Source: Prunus persica (Eukaryota > Streptophyta > Magnoliopsida > Rosales > Rosaceae). From it: a DNA stretch of 64,000 nt. Shown piece after piece: positions 44,941 to 59,000 of this stretch; position 1 is the first letter of the stretch, and every line of letters begins with the position of its first letter. The position numbers were made by a program, and so were the translations under genes. The stretch lies in assembly GCF_000346465.2 (NCBI RefSeq), contig NC_034013.1, forward strand, positions 2,650,150 to 2,714,149, written 5' to 3'. The notes under the pieces are model-generated. The model saw only the letters and a list, made by a program, of their open reading frames with translations. It was not told the origin of the DNA and did not search any database.

Positions 44941-45272
44941 TATAAAGAAGCGATTTCATTGTTAAAATCACCATCTAATACGTTCCCAAGTTGTTGGCAT
45001 GTGAATTAATGACTTAAAATCATCGTTGATTAGTTATGAAGACGACGTTTTTATTGTAAAACCATTGTCTAATAAGTTGACATGTGAATTAATGACTTAA
45101 AACTGTTGTTTATTAGCTGTGGCAAAACCATCATCTAATAAGTTGGCATGTGCTATAAGTTGATACATGAATAATGTACTCTTTTCCCTAGCTACTCTTT
45201 TTGTCCCATAGGGTTTTTGCTAGTTAGGTTTCAATGAGGCATATGCTATTTGTAATGGATACCCAAGGGGAG
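44941..45272. repeat. Short tandem repeats and 3' untranslated end of an LTR element
   Basis: Three diverged copies of CTAATAAGTTGRCATGTG with GACTTAAAA (44980-45150). Then ACTCTTTTCCC...GTCCCATAGGGTTTTTGC...GGTTTCAATGAGGCA, typical of the region before the 3' LTR in plant LTR retrotransposons. It ends in the polypurine tract AAGGGGAG at 45265-45272. Confidence 0.55.
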
Positions 45273-45904
45273 TGTTAGGAAATCGCTAGTAAACATGGCT
45301 ATCCACTTAGAGATATATTCCTTGTATAAGAGCAACTCCACCCATTTGCCCTTAGCCATGGCAATGGGGGAGCTTGGGCAGCCACTATTCACGTGAAAAT
45401 AGTGGTTGCCCTTGCAAATAGTATTTTGTGTTTCTACCCGTTGTCATGGCAAAGAGCAATTACTATTCGTTTTTTTTGTATTTTTCACAAATTTTTTTAC
45501 CTCAATTATTAATTTGGATAATATTTTCGGATAAGATTTCCGGGTTCCTACGTGTCAAGACTATTCATAATCGGATAAAATTTTCGGATAAGATTTTTGG
45601 GTTCAAGTTTGGAATGAATTTCAAAATTCAAATTTCAGATAAATTTTTGGGTTCAAAATTCAGATAAATTTGGGTTCAAATTTCGGATGAATTTCAATAT
45701 TCAAATTTCAGATAAATTTGGGTTCAAATTTTGGATGAATTTCAAATTTCAGATAAGATTTTCATCCAATCAAATCAAGCCACGCGGCATCTCTATCTTG
45801 ACAAAATTTTCTATAAAACCAGAGGCTTAGCTCATACCTCTCACACCACATCTTTCTATATTTTTATTTTTTAGAGTTTAAAATTCATACTCCATTCATT
45901 CTCA

Positions 45905-47275
45905 ATGGAAGATTTTAGGAGATGCTTGGAGAGGCAAGAGCGAGAAACATATGAGAGAAATCGTAGAGCAGATGAAATCAATATGTTGCAGAGAGAAGTC
46001 GATGAACAAATTGTCATAGCAGTGGCTTTGCAAGATGAAGAGAACCAAAGTCGCCGCCGTGGTTCACAAGTTGGACGCCGCCGGAATGTGGACAGACATA
46101 GGCACTCTCGGGGTAAGAATCTTTTGGAAGATTATTTTATCCCAACTTCTTTGTACTCTGATTTTGATTTTCGAAGGCGATTTAGAATGCAACCCCATTT
46201 GTTCAATAAAGTCATGCATGATATTTGCAATTATGATGCATACTTTGTTCAAAAGTATGATGTTGCTGGAGTTTTGGGACTTTTTCCGGAGCAAAAGCTT
46301 ACAGCTGTTATATGAATGTTGGGGTATGGAGCATCTGCTGATCAGGTGGATGAGATTGCCCGGATGGGGAAGTCCACTACGTTGGAGGCTTTGGTAAGAT
46401 TTTGTGATGCAGTTGAAACTCTGTACACTAGGGATTACCTGCGCAGATCTACTCCCAGGGACCTCCAATGGTTTCTACAAAAAGCCGAAGCTCGATGATT
46501 TTCATGAATGATTGGTAGCATCGACTACATGCACTGGCAATGGAAGAATTGCACAACTGCCTTGCAAGGTGATTACGGGAATAGAAAAGGACAAAAAAGT
46601 ATCATCCTTGAAGCCGTTGCTGGCTTCGACACATGGGTTTGGCATGCCTTCTTCGGAGTTGCGGGATCCCAAATTGACCTCAACGTGCTAGGTTAATCCC
46701 CGATCTTCAACGATTTTTTGAGAGGCCAAAGCCCCAATATCACCTATCAAGTCAACAATACACTCTACCAGACGGGGTATTATCTAGCTAAAGGCATCTA
46801 GTCGAGGTGGACCACATTTGTCAAATTCATTCCAAATCCCCGATCCCAGAAGCAAAACTTATTTGCTACCTATCAAGAAAGATACAGGAAAGATGTCGAA
46901 AGGTGTTTTGGCATCCTTCAAGCTCGATGGTTGATTATTCGAGGTGCGGCCCGTATGTTTGATGAGGAGATCCTGAGAAGCATTATGATGACTTGCATCA
47001 TCCTCCATAATATGATTGTGGAGGATGAGTATGATTATGATGCTTTAGAGGTCTACGAACCGGATCCAATGAACATGGCCTTGACACGGATTTATGAAAG
47101 GCCCATGGGGCCAAGTGGAGAACCGTTTGAGCCGGAACCATTGGTGAGGGATGGTCGTTTCATGACCCGGATGATAGATCGATATACAGAGATGCAATCT
47201 TCGTATATTCATGAAAGGCGTCAAGTTGACTTGATGGAGCATCTATGGGCGGTGAAAGGCCATGAAGATGAATGA
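45905..47275 (+). pseudogene. PIF/Harbinger DDE transposase with five stop codons
   Basis: A single frame of 457 codons, no frameshift, interrupted by TGA 46313, TGA 46496, TGA 46505, TAA 46694 and TAG 46799. Family text is clear: FDFRRRFRMQPHLFNKVMHD, MLGYGASADQVDEIARMG, TPRDLQWFLQKAEAR, then the catalytic region SIDYMHWQWKNCTTAL (first Asp), ILEAVAGFDTWVWHAFFGVA, QIDLNVLG (second Asp), RKDVERCFGILQARW (Glu). The C-terminal MMTCIILHNMIVEDE is also typical. The enzyme would cut and paste the element with a 3-bp TA-rich duplication. The start ATG (45905) sits in CTCAATGGAAG. At least one stop fits CGA to TGA. Confidence 0.94.
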
Positions 47276-47679
47276 TAGAGCATAGATGCTTTGGTTATGT
47301 TTTATTTAGTTATGGTTTGGTTGTGTTGTTTTATATTTATTATGGTTTGGTTGTGGTTTGTTATTATTATTGTGCCTTGTTTGTAGTTTTTTTATATTTT
47401 AATTATGTTTTGTTTGATGTATGGAATATGTTGAATAAAAAGGTATTTTATTGAATGCTTTGTTTATTAAATAAAGAAATCCAATACAAGTCATTAACAA
47501 TTACTACTACTAAAATAAAATGCATGAATTACAACAACTTTAATGGAAAACATGAAAAATAAAAATATAGAAAAGGTATGCCAACTAATTTAATGGTTTT
47601 CATCATTTAACCAATCCGTGTTGCTAGGCCCATCATCCTTGAAAAGTCTTCTTCTCATAACATCCCTTCGTTCTAGCTT

Positions 47680-48695
47680 TCAAAATTGTTTTGTTTCAGG
47701 GGACATATGGCTTGTATCCATCGCCATGGTTTCCTGATCCGTCTTTTGTATCTCTTTTTTGCCCAAATACTCCCTTTCTTGTGCATACTCGGCTCGAATT
47801 GCCTTCTCGTTCTCTTGGCGTTTTTGCTCCATTTCAATTCTGGTTTGGTTCTGCCTTGCAATTTCCTCCAAAATTTTTGATGTATTATTGCTCGAATTAC
47901 TTGCTTTCTTTGCCTTCGCAGCCTTTCAGCCAATGGGCCTCGACTTCTTTTCAATGGGTGAGTCTTGACTCATAGGGGAATCGATAGGTGAATCTGATGT
48001 CATTGAATCACGGAGTGGCGTCTCGTTTAACATAACGGCGGGACCCGTGGGGATAATTTTGAAGCGTTTGCAATTTTTCACCACCTCCCAACATTCATGA
48101 TGGTTGAAACTTTTTTTGCCTTGCCCAGTTGCACCAAACCACATATGTGCTTGAATCATCTATTTTTAAAAAAAATGGAAATGCAAGAAATATTTAAAAT
48201 ATATTGGATATGCAAGTAACAAAAATAAAAAATTGGAAATGCAATTAACCTTACAAATAAATTGGAAGTACAAGTAATATTAAGAAACAATTGGAAATGC
48301 AAGAAATATTAACAAAATATTGAAAATGCAATAAATATTAACAATATATATATATATATATTAGGACATTAAACTTAATAAAACGAAAATTACAAAATAC
48401 TTACCTCGTTACTACGATTTTCTCCGCTTCTATAGTTGTCCGTCGCTTTTGCCAAGACATCTCTCCATTTTTCCAACTCTTTATTGAGAATTTTCCACCT
48501 ACTAAACAATGTCATTTCTGTACGAGTTGACCCCGGAATTTTTTCACAAAATTCAGCATGAATTTTTTTCCACATATGAAAAAATTTCATCTCATTGCCT
48601 GACACGGGACAATGACAAACTTGGAGCCAAGCCTCAGACAAGGAAACATCTTACATGGTGCTCCACGCCCCTCCGGTTTCGATAGAAGAAGCCAT
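47680..48695 (-). pseudogene. Harbinger accessory MYB/SANT-like (NAM-associated) protein
   Basis: Two exons: 48695-48415 (ends at a GTAAGT donor) and 48159-47680. The first starts MASSIETGGAW, has an in-frame TAA at 48651-48653, then SLSEAWLQVCHCPVSGNE, HMWKKIHAEFCEKIPGSTR and FSRWKILNKELEKWRDVLA, the trihelix/SANT-like DNA-binding part. The second has HHECWEVVKNCKRFKIIP, SPIEKKSRPIG-stop-KAAKAKK (TGA near 47923 where the family has Arg) and a charged coiled coil (ILEEIARQNQTRIEMEQKRQ). In PIF elements this partner protein brings the transposase to DNA and into the nucleus. Confidence 0.9.
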
Positions 48696-49287
48696 AAAGA
48701 TAAGAAATAAAAATACAAGGTGAAAGAGAAGAAAATGTTGAGCAAAGAGTGAATAATAGTAGAAGTAGAATAAAACGTATGAGGATTGGTGTTGAAAGTG
48801 AAGGGTATTGATAGGTATTTATAGAAAGAAAAAAAAAATCATAATTTTTTATTATTTTTTTAAAAAAAATTCGATTTTTTTCATAATTTTATTGCCAAAA
48901 AAATGCCAGCCGTTGGATTGGAGGAGGAGAAGCAGATCGAAGCGATGGGGGAGCAACACCTGTCTTCTACCCGTCTTCTAGTTATATAAATAATGCACCT
49001 AAAAGTAACGATACTCGCCACAATCGTGGTAAAAAAAATTTAAACCGCGCGATGACGTCGTGCTTGATGTCATCAACCCTCGGGCTCGAGCTCGGGCGAA
49101 ACTGGCTTTCGGGCCAGCCCGTCTTTGTGGGACCCACTTTCAACTCGGGCTTGGGCTCCTCGCTGGAAACGGATTTTGGCTTGGTGGATCCGCTGGAGTT
49201 GCTCTAACAAGAGATCTTTTGGGCCATCCATATAACCCTGAAAGATTCGTGTGGCTCTTTTTTTCACACATTCTTACTTTCATAACA

Positions 49288-50025
49288 AATCTGTTTTTTT
49301 AGAATTTTTTTTTCTTTTTTCTAAAAACAGTTTTCAATTACATACTTAACAAGTTTTTGAATCTTAAAAAATAAATTTTAGAACAAAAAAATCAAAGTTT
49401 TAAAATTCCCTACTTAAATAACAAGTTCATTAAGCTATATAGGCCAATTTGTGAACCAACAAGAGTCTGGATTTTGCCATATTTCACAAAACGCATAAAC
49501 TTGCCAAACTTTGTGAGACTTCGCATTTCTTGCGTAGCTGCTTTCAATGACATGCGAGCTCCAGAACCCCTTCAACGTGAGACAGGATTCTACGTTAACG
49601 GGGACAACATTTATTATTACTTTTGGATTGTTCAAAGATAAAGAAGTGACATGTTGCAAGTTTTCCATATAGGTTAGTATTATTGCCTAATACAATGTGC
49701 ATCAAATTAATTATCCTGGCAAATAATGAATTATAACAATACAAGCTTGACAATTATAAATACAACATAGGAACAAGACACCAATTCCTGTTAGGTTTAA
49801 ATGAACCGACGGTTCAAGAACAAATGCAAACGGACATGTCGAAGTCTAGTGGACTTGATCTAGAAATGGGGCAAATAAATTGGGCACTCTGAGTTGAAAA
49901 AATGGTTAAATCCTATCCATTCCACTAGGATGCACAGTGAGCCTTGACAAAAAGAATTAAAGGAAAATTTCATGTCAATGCCGCAACTTATGAGAGTACG
50001 TTATAGGTGATGATGGAGAGAATCA
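49288..50025. other. Intergenic downstream of the chromomethylase
   Basis: AT-rich. The part next to 50025 should be the 3' UTR of the methyltransferase on the minus strand. The minus ORF 49435-49668 is short and unrecognised. Confidence 0.5.
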
Positions 50026-53000
50026 TTATTCTTCAGTCTCAAGAGGCCAAACTTCTGTGAATTGAAAATAATTTGAATGAGAAAAATTTCGGGGGAGAGT
50101 CATGAGTGGTTCATTCCCACTGAGCTTTCGAACTGCCAATCCCAAAGCATATCCCAAAGCTCGCGCAACAGGGACTGCAACTGCATTTCCAACTTGACAA
50201 TATCTGCACAAAGTACACAGAATTTGCAATACACATCATATGATTATTCAAAAACACTTACCAAGCTCATTGGATAGAATATGCACACTGAAATTCCAAT
50301 ATTATGTAACAAGATCATTGGTTAGAAAACAGTGTCAAAAATGATTTCAGTTCTATCCTAATTACAAATGCTTTGTTTTGGTAGCTCTTTTTTATTTATA
50401 ACAATTTTGTATATTAATGATTAAGATAAGAAAAGAAAAGCTGCTTTTAAGCAAGATACCCAAACAAGTTTTTAATATCTTAAAGGAGCAATGCCGTAGA
50501 AGAAATTTGTTCTCTACAAAACATGTAAACTAAGTTCAAATACAGATTTGAAAAACACAATAATAAAGTGTAAACATCGAAATTATGATATAAAATATCA
50601 ATTATAACTACGGAAATGAACAGCTATGTTAAAAAGTTTACCAAAACTTTGAAGAACCTCAAAATTATCAGAGTTCTGCATATAAGATTTTGCGCAGGAA
50701 AATTACGAAAACGGAATAGCCAAGCACATGAGAGGTATATAATAATAAATAATGAAATAAGAAATCATATATTCTCCGTTAGGTTCTAACATTTGAGCAT
50801 ATTAGCACTCCCAACTTTACATTATGTCAATATAACATGAAAATATATAACAATTGAGACTACACACTAAATATATATACTAAAAAGTGTGTCAAAAACA
50901 TAAATGAAACTATAGAGAGAGAAGTGTAGGCGGGCATGCTTTCAGTGTAATTAGATGTTGAATAGTAAGAAACTTTAAGGTTTCATTTTATTTTGTTATT
51001 TAAAATCTCTTCGTTTCATTTTAATTTCTAATGTATTCTGTTTTCAATTTTCATTTTCTGCAGAAATCTGAAAATATCGATCACAAACTCGGGCATGACT
51101 CAAAAAATGAAATTCATATTTTTTAAAGAAACGGTCAAAAGGAATTAAATATGAAATTATACGTTCATAAGAATTAGAGGAGTATACCTCTCCTTAACCG
51201 TCCCACAGAATCTATAATAATCAGGAAACCCTTGCAATCTTGCACATTCTCGTAAAGTGAGGATTCGGTCTTGCTCTGGATGTAATATTGCCTACAGAAG
51301 TTTATAGGTCACTACAATATTCAAACCATGAGATGCCATTAAGAACATTTGAGACCATGGTCAAACCTGGCTGTGACAAGTTGGGAATGTCAGTACAGTG
51401 GGCACTGTCTCATCCCACCACAACCTTGCAAATGGTCTAAAAATATCAAAGAATCAGAAAATACGAGAAAGAAAAAAAAAATGGAGAAACACATGAGAAG
51501 GCTACCAAAACAAGAGATCTAACCTTTTTGACTTGCCTTGTTCATAAGTGAAGGCATAATCTGGTACCTGACAGGAGAAGATTTTGGTTAAATACGAGCC
51601 AATTTTCATTCCACTTGAGCCAGATGCTCATGACACAACGGAGGCAGTTTCAGTCCTCTGAGCCCCTTTCAGCCCTATAAGAGTTGACCTTGTAAATACG
51701 TTCCTATTATTGATTCCTAGCCTTTTTAGGAATCCTTTGTAAATATGTTTATATGCCTCTCCATGACAGAAGAATAAACAATTCAAATTCTTACAAAATA
51801 TTCTGCATGGTATCAGAGCAGGCATGGGCCATTCTCTGAAAACAAAAACTTAAAATCTGCTACAGCTGCCACCTAGGTGCTGTTTTCCCCTCTAGTCTTC
51901 TTCCACACAAAATTAAGCTCTGTTTTTCCCTAAAATCTTGATCAGATTTGTTTTTCCTACATCACTGGGTTCCAATTACCATGGGTGATAATATTCTTCA
52001 TGAGTCTTCAACTGATCATGCTGCTCCTATTATCACCATTCCGGTGACTCCTCTGGAAACATGTAACGTTGGATCATTGATTCAGACGCCACTGATCAAA
52101 GACTAATGATCCCTCTCGGTTTGTCTCCTTTACCCTACCTTGTTGTACTGCTATCAGGGCTGCTAATGAGGTATCTACTCCTGTTTATGGGGTGGGTGTT
52201 CCTGATCTCTCAAATAACTTACTCTTGCAACTCATTTGGTATGCACACAACTCCTGCAAACTTAATCCACTTGTATCAATTCAAATACAACTCCTTTGGT
52301 TCCATCTAGCAAGGACTTCAGTCCTTTCTGTGAACATTGTCTCCTAATAGGTATGGTTTTCCCTCGACCATATAGCTTTCAAAAATCAATTATCTGTCGT
52401 GTCTATCCCAAAGAATGTACAGGAAGCTCTTGGCAATCCTAAGTGAAAAAAATGCTATGCTACAGAAGAGGAAGGCTTACCAGAAAAACTCTACGTGAGA
52501 TACTGTGGAGAAATACTCGAGGGTAAGAAGACCGTGGGGTGTAAAGGGGTGTTTACTGTGAAACATAGAGCTGATGGATCCATTAAAAGGTACAAGGCAC
52601 CTTGCAATATCCTAGTCAGGTTCCAACTGATAAGGAGAGATATTAGAAGCTAATTAGGAGGTTAATCTATCTATCTAGCACACGATCTGATCTAATGCAG
52701 TTGGTGTGGTGGCCAATTTGTGCACTCACCACAAGGAAGATGTTTATCGAATCCTAAGGTATTTAGTCTGCTCCTAGAAAGGGTATAATTTCTCAAAGCA
52801 TGGTCATCTAGAAGTAGGGTACACAAACTTTGACCAAGCAGGTTGAAAGATTGACAAGGAAACCACTCAGGTTATGTTCAATTTGTCAGGGGCAATCCTG
52901 CATATTTTCTGCACAATTTCCAGGCTTACAAAAAGAAAATAAGATAACACAGATTGCTTTGATATGTATACAAGTACAACTACCGCAGCAGACCTTTTCG

Positions 53001-56000
53001 ACAACAAGGCATAAGTTCAAATTCGTACTGTTTCAAGGCAGGAAACTTTTGAAGAAACAGCAATGATAAGATTAAGTAAAGAGCATCAACACTTACTAAT
53101 GGTTTTCCTGATGGCAACAGCAAATGCTTTTCAGTTGAATCCCTCCGAGCCACATTATCATTTCCTACAACAACACCAGGGAGGTCCCGGAAGTTTGCTC
53201 CCTGAAAATAGCTATAGATTAGAAATAACAGATGGGTACAAAAATTAATGGCACAAACGTAATGTTACACTTATCCATGCTGTATACATATCTGACCTTT
53301 CTTTTTGGAATTTGACAAACTCGTAAGTAATCATCTTCGAACAATGGGTAAGGCCGATGGTCATACAGTGAAACTTTTGTTTTCATAGTGCCATCTAACA
53401 CAGATCCCATCATCTCTACAGAACCAGCATAAATGAAAGTAAAAATGGAAATCATATAAATATATGCAGTTGGAAGGACGGAAGATATAAAAAGATAAGC
53501 AGAACCGATTGGTATATCAATAAACCTCCAGACACCCAACATGCCCTTCAACCTCATCAAACAGCCAATTGATCAAGTTTGATGAGGTTGATGGCCATGA
53601 CTAGAATGCCAAAATAAATGTTCAGCAATATGCTGACCACGCTATAGTACAAAAACAGATCAAGTTTGTATAGTCTGTAGTCATGCTCTTGGCTTTATTT
53701 CCTTATTGTTCTTTTATACTAAACCAGTTATGAATACTTTATTAAGTGTAACTCTATTTCTATGATATAATAGTGTTATGTGGGCAGTAATCTAAGCTTG
53801 ATATGCACCACTGGTGCAATCCCTGAAAACTTAAGCTTTGGGCCTAGTGGTTGTGTAGCATGGTATCAAAACCTTCTTTGCAAGAGGTATTGAGTTTGAT
53901 CCCAGTTAACCACATCTTTCTTAGTTTGCAGGGTGAATGGTGATGTTGCACCTATAAATTTCTCTCCCTCCATCTGTCTGCCTCGGATAGGGCTACATGT
54001 GAGAGAGGGTTTAAGCTCAATACACATTACTGCCGATTCCATGATAGCTTAGGTTTTCAGGGTAGTGGTTGTGTAACAATTTACACCCCGATCAAGAGGT
54101 GGTTTACATTAGTTTTGAACTATATTAATATTTGGAGACATCTTTGGGGATCAGATGAATCTACCAATTGGAAACACAGGTCATCAACTTCATTATTGTT
54201 ATTTTCACTGTTCTACCTGCAAGGATATTTTTTTTTCATAGTCGTGTAAATATTTCCAACGTAAATATGCTTTCGGCCTCAAATTGAGATAATCAAGTTA
54301 CACCAATATTGTTATGATTTGGTATAAAAACCTGTAATGTAGCCTCCACAAGAAAAGACAAAACTATAGCCCTAAACCCTAGTGAAACGACCAGCCCCTT
54401 CAACAAAGAAACAAAAATCTAGCACACCTTCTGATGGTCGCCAGCACTCCCCTTAATTTTCCACCTCTTTCCGCTATCCTAGGAGTTGGGCGTAGTCATG
54501 GTCACCTTCTACGGAGGCTAATGCCTCTTGTTTTTCTATATTTGGGGTCTTGAAACTCTAGTTTTTGTTTTTGTTTTTGTTTTTTTTGTTTTGGATAGAA
54601 ACGAAATTTATTGAAAGAAACGAAAAGGAACACACAAGTGGATAAGGCATCCACAAGCCAAACGAACAACAACAGAAAAAACAGACTAAAAAAACAAAGA
54701 CACCAGCCAAACTACACAGACTGCTACACCAGAAAGACCCAAATAAAACAAGATGCAAAAAAACACTTCACATCACAGCAGTTTTTTTTTTTTTTTTTTA
54801 TCCTACCTCTGCAACTATGCTGAATACTGAATCTAGAGACAAATCCTAAATCAATGAAAAAATTTATATGAATATTAACTGCATACAAAGTATGAGAATA
54901 GCGATATTACCATATTGCGTTGACCTTATATATCTTTGGAAATCTGTTCCAGGAGGCTTTTGGTACGACATTTCTTCACTTGTTTCATCGTTTGTGACCT
55001 ATAACATAAAACTAAATCAGAAATTTGTTCAACTGGAAGAGAATAGCTAAGCTTCAAATACAATGAACGCACAGCAGGAAGATCAGAGATGGCATCGTGA
55101 AGAACCACAGCTTCTTCTAATACACGAGGTTGGTCTTCATCATAAGCAACAGTATTGCGCTGCACATGAAGGTAAACAATTTAACTCGAAAAGAAAGAAC
55201 TGAAGAAGGTTTAAGCATTCCATAAAACACAATAGGTACCTCGAACTCTGGTGGAGGCCAGTATCTAATTATGACATCATGTGTAGGAAGAGGAAATTGA
55301 GGTAGATTCTGCAAGCAAACAGGATAAAAACACATCATGTTCTTGTTCCGTCATCCAACATGAATGAATACACTATTCAATGTGTCCCACAAGAATTTGA
55401 TTGAGCTTGATTCATTATCAATTGAAGTATATTTATTCTCTTTCTTATTATTTTTCTGTTGTTTGGAGCCTCATGTGACCCCTATGTATTTTTGTATTAC
55501 CCTCAAACATTTATTTAGACAATGACAATGAAACAAAGAGACCACCTCACAAGGATGAGCACCCCACAAGAAAACACGCAACCGAAATTGCGGAAGGCCA
55601 TAACAACCGGCAGCAAGTATTCCTAGCCTTGCTTGGTAATTCATATGCACCAAACGACTAAGTGCATACCTACCAAGAGAAGCTTTATCAAATCTCAAAA
55701 TGTCAACTACATTTTCCATCAACACATACTTTGGCTTCAAAAATTTTACAATGTCCATGAAGACTACAATTTGATGATTTCTCTCATCATCTAATGGAGA
55801 ATCAACATTTCTGTAGCGATTATAGCCGCTAATTCCTTGGCAAGGAGGGCCCCCACAAATTACATCAACATCACCCTGGAATTATAGATAAATATCAGGA
55901 TTCAGATAATATGAGATCAACACCTATTGGTACTACTTTAAATTGTACAATCAGTAAATACTTACTGGGAGTGGCAAGATCTTCACCTTCTTCCCATATC

Positions 56001-59000
56001 TTACAAAATCCTGTATGCTTCCTAGGCAGTTACTGAGAAGAGACGGAACAATTAGTGCTGAAGAACACACATATATTTCAAATCATAACGAGTCGCAATA
56101 CCTTAACCCTCCAATTGGTTCCCATGTATCTTCACTGCTACTATAACCCTTCCAATGCACCTATTAAAACAGCTATGATTAAAATGTTTTTTTTAATTAT
56201 TTTATGCAAAACGAGATATTACTAAATCGTGAATGCTAATCATACAAGCATGGATAAGAAATTCACAGTCAACCACTATGGAGCAACAATTTACAACAAC
56301 TAACAAATCCAGCATAATACTTGATGATGAAGAGTCCTAAAAATCTGAAGTAACCAATGCCCAGAAAGATTACTAAAATCTAACTCGATCCAAAAGTTCT
56401 TCCACCCCAAAATCTCACTAATCCTTTAAAAAATAAAAATAACAAAGCTTTATAGTACGCTCCATCCAAATGGCCCAAAACACTGCAACAACAGACAGTG
56501 CCGTAGGGTTTTATCTTTCCTTTTCCCAAAGCCTGTAAAACTGAGTAGTCAACACCTCATAACACCCTTTTGGAATGACCCAACTAGCATTAGAAGGAAA
56601 AAAAAATGGAACATCTGATTTGTTCCACAAAACGCTACTGTATGATATGCATAGAAAAAATCCCAGAGTCCTCTAGCTTCCATCTCCTATCATCCACCCT
56701 AGAAATTGACAAATGAACCCCTTCCAACTTCTGACTCCAAATCAATAAGAATTCTTACGCTAAAATTCCAGCAAATATAACCTGTCAAATCTTTGACACA
56801 TTGCTTCTTCTCTAAAACTTGACCAAGTAAAATCAGCATTTATTGGATCTCTCAAATTTGTTTCTTGGATAAAATCATTATAAAAAAAACCAGCATTTTT
56901 TTTTTAATAATATAAACAGTTGTATTGATAATCAAGAGGAGAAATTATCCTCGATCATACAACAAAAGGAATTCGGACTCATTAAGCACCAGAATACCTA
57001 AAATAAAAAACAACTAAACTACTATGCCTGAAAATAAATCTGTAATTAGAAAACAACTTATATAAAATCATCTTAAGACTGCCACCATATCTCTCATGAT
57101 GATAGAATAATGAGAATCCTTGAACTGCCCCAAAACGGATGCCCAAAGAGATGCCCAAAATTTAACTCTATCCCATAATTCCTCAACCCTTACTCCTATA
57201 TGTCCCTGAAAAATTCTTCGATTGCGCTCCATCCAAATATTCCAGAAGATAGCATGAACTAGACAATCTTGTAGAATTCGAACTCTCTTCCCCCTCCCTG
57301 AAACCACCAACTTGATACTAAGGAACTCAAAACACCCTTTAGGAATCACCCACTCCGAGTGCACACAGCATCTTCCACCATAATTTTAGTGAATACGAAC
57401 AGCGAATGAACAAGTAATCAATGTTTTCTGCATTTTCTTTGCAAAGAACACACCAAGAAGGGGATAAACACATCATTGGTTGCCTCCTTTGAATAACATC
57501 ACAAGTATTAATCTTGCCATTCTCTACCAACCACACAAAGAACTGAATTTTTGGAGGTGTCTTCGCCTTCCAGATTGAGACGAAAGGGGAGAAGACATCC
57601 CTGATGTCGTTAGGAAGAAGAAAAGACCTAAAAGACTTGCACAAAACGAACCCTGCTCCTCGATCTCCCATATTCTCCGATCCAATCTAGAACTACTTAA
57701 TCTTACCTTCGCCAATATATCCAAAAGTATTACCACTTCTGCAATCTCAGCCTCGGACAAATTCCTTCTGAAGCCAAAATCCCAATTAAGAGGCAGCTCT
57801 TGAGTGTTAACAAAACGAGAGATACTTAGATTTTTTTTCCTGGACAAGGAAAAGAGTCTAGGAAACAAATTTTTCAGTAACCCTTCTTTCAGCCAATAGT
57901 CCTCCCAAAATCTAATCTTCTTCCCATTGCCAACAAAAAAACAGCAGCATTGAAGAAAAGAATTATACCCTTTCGAAATCTCTCGCCATGGATTCCTACA
58001 AGACACATTGACTACCTGTTTAGTCATCCTTCCATCATTTGTCTCTCAGTGACAAACCTCACCGTATTAAAGTCTCCTCCACACACCACATGATTCTTCC
58101 CAAAAGCTCTTCATTTTCCTATGTCTGCACGGGCCATAGACTCCTCAAAGCCACCAGTCTGCTCAATAAACCTTTTATTTATGGATGCCAAGAACTCCCC
58201 TACAACAGATTCCAAAACCGATACATGATTTGTGTTTCACATCACTACAATGCCTACTATCTACCCCTTGAAGGAGCAAACACCAAATCCTTAAATCTGA
58301 ACAACAAAACACTCGCCACTAACTTACTGTCCACAATCGCTTTTTGTTTCTGGACCCTGATACTACAATATCAAACATGAGTTAAAAAATATAATTGCAA
58401 TTCGAGAACCCCACAAATAGAAGGGGAGTTGACCCTTCCATCAGAGATACAAATTATTAGAAAGAAAAAAGGTTCAGCTATTGTATAGTCTAGAGCACTT
58501 GAACTACTCATAGGGTTTGGAAATAGTTAGGAGATGGAATGTACATATAGCTCTGTTCATATTATATACATTAGCATGTCAATTGATCACCAATGTTTTT
58601 AGTTCTTTCTGAAAGACAAGCAAAGTAAATTACTCGAAGGGCACTAAATGTAAGAGACATATCGTATATACCCATAACAAAAGATACAAAGAAACTATGC
58701 GTATGAATCTTTTATTTCAATGATTGGAAATGACAAAGTTTCAAATCTCCAGCCTTATCCAGTATAAATGGTCATAAATAGTTGGGAAAGCCCAGCCACT
58801 TTCTTATATCTCGAATAGAGAAAGCATATTGAGATAATGAAGGACTACCTAAGACTCAAACAAGTGTCTTGACTCTTAATTTCGGATGAAAAACCCCTAG
58901 AACGAAATAATCACAAAAAATATAAAAGTGAGTCCATATGAATTACCAAATTTGCTTAATTATCCCCCTCCCCTAAAATCTTTTACTAAGAAATTACATT

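Larger units (their letters stand above)
45330..49204. mobile_element. PIF/Harbinger transposon, two genes, 3.9 kb
   Basis: Inverted ends GAGCAACTCCA...TGGAGTTGCTC flanked by the 3-bp duplication TAA (45327-45329 and 49205-49207). Two convergent genes lie inside: the DDE transposase (plus strand) and the MYB/SANT-like accessory protein (minus strand), the standard pair for autonomous PIF elements. Both genes carry nonsense codons, so the copy is dead, but its full length and intact ends could still let it move with enzymes supplied elsewhere. Subterminal sequence is shared with the MITE at 17672. Confidence 0.93.
45273..49287 (+). mobile_element. Short 3' LTR split by a Harbinger insertion
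   Basis: Left piece 45273-45329 starts TGTTAGGAAATCGC right after a polypurine tract. Right piece 49208-49287 ends CTTTCATAACA. Without the 45330-49207 insertion (element plus one TAA copy) the two join into a 137-bp LTR with TGTTA...TAACA ends and a TATA-like CCATATAACCC. An LTR this short suggests a TRIM-like or small element. Its body may include the gypsy fragment upstream, but that link is not proven. Confidence 0.7.
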
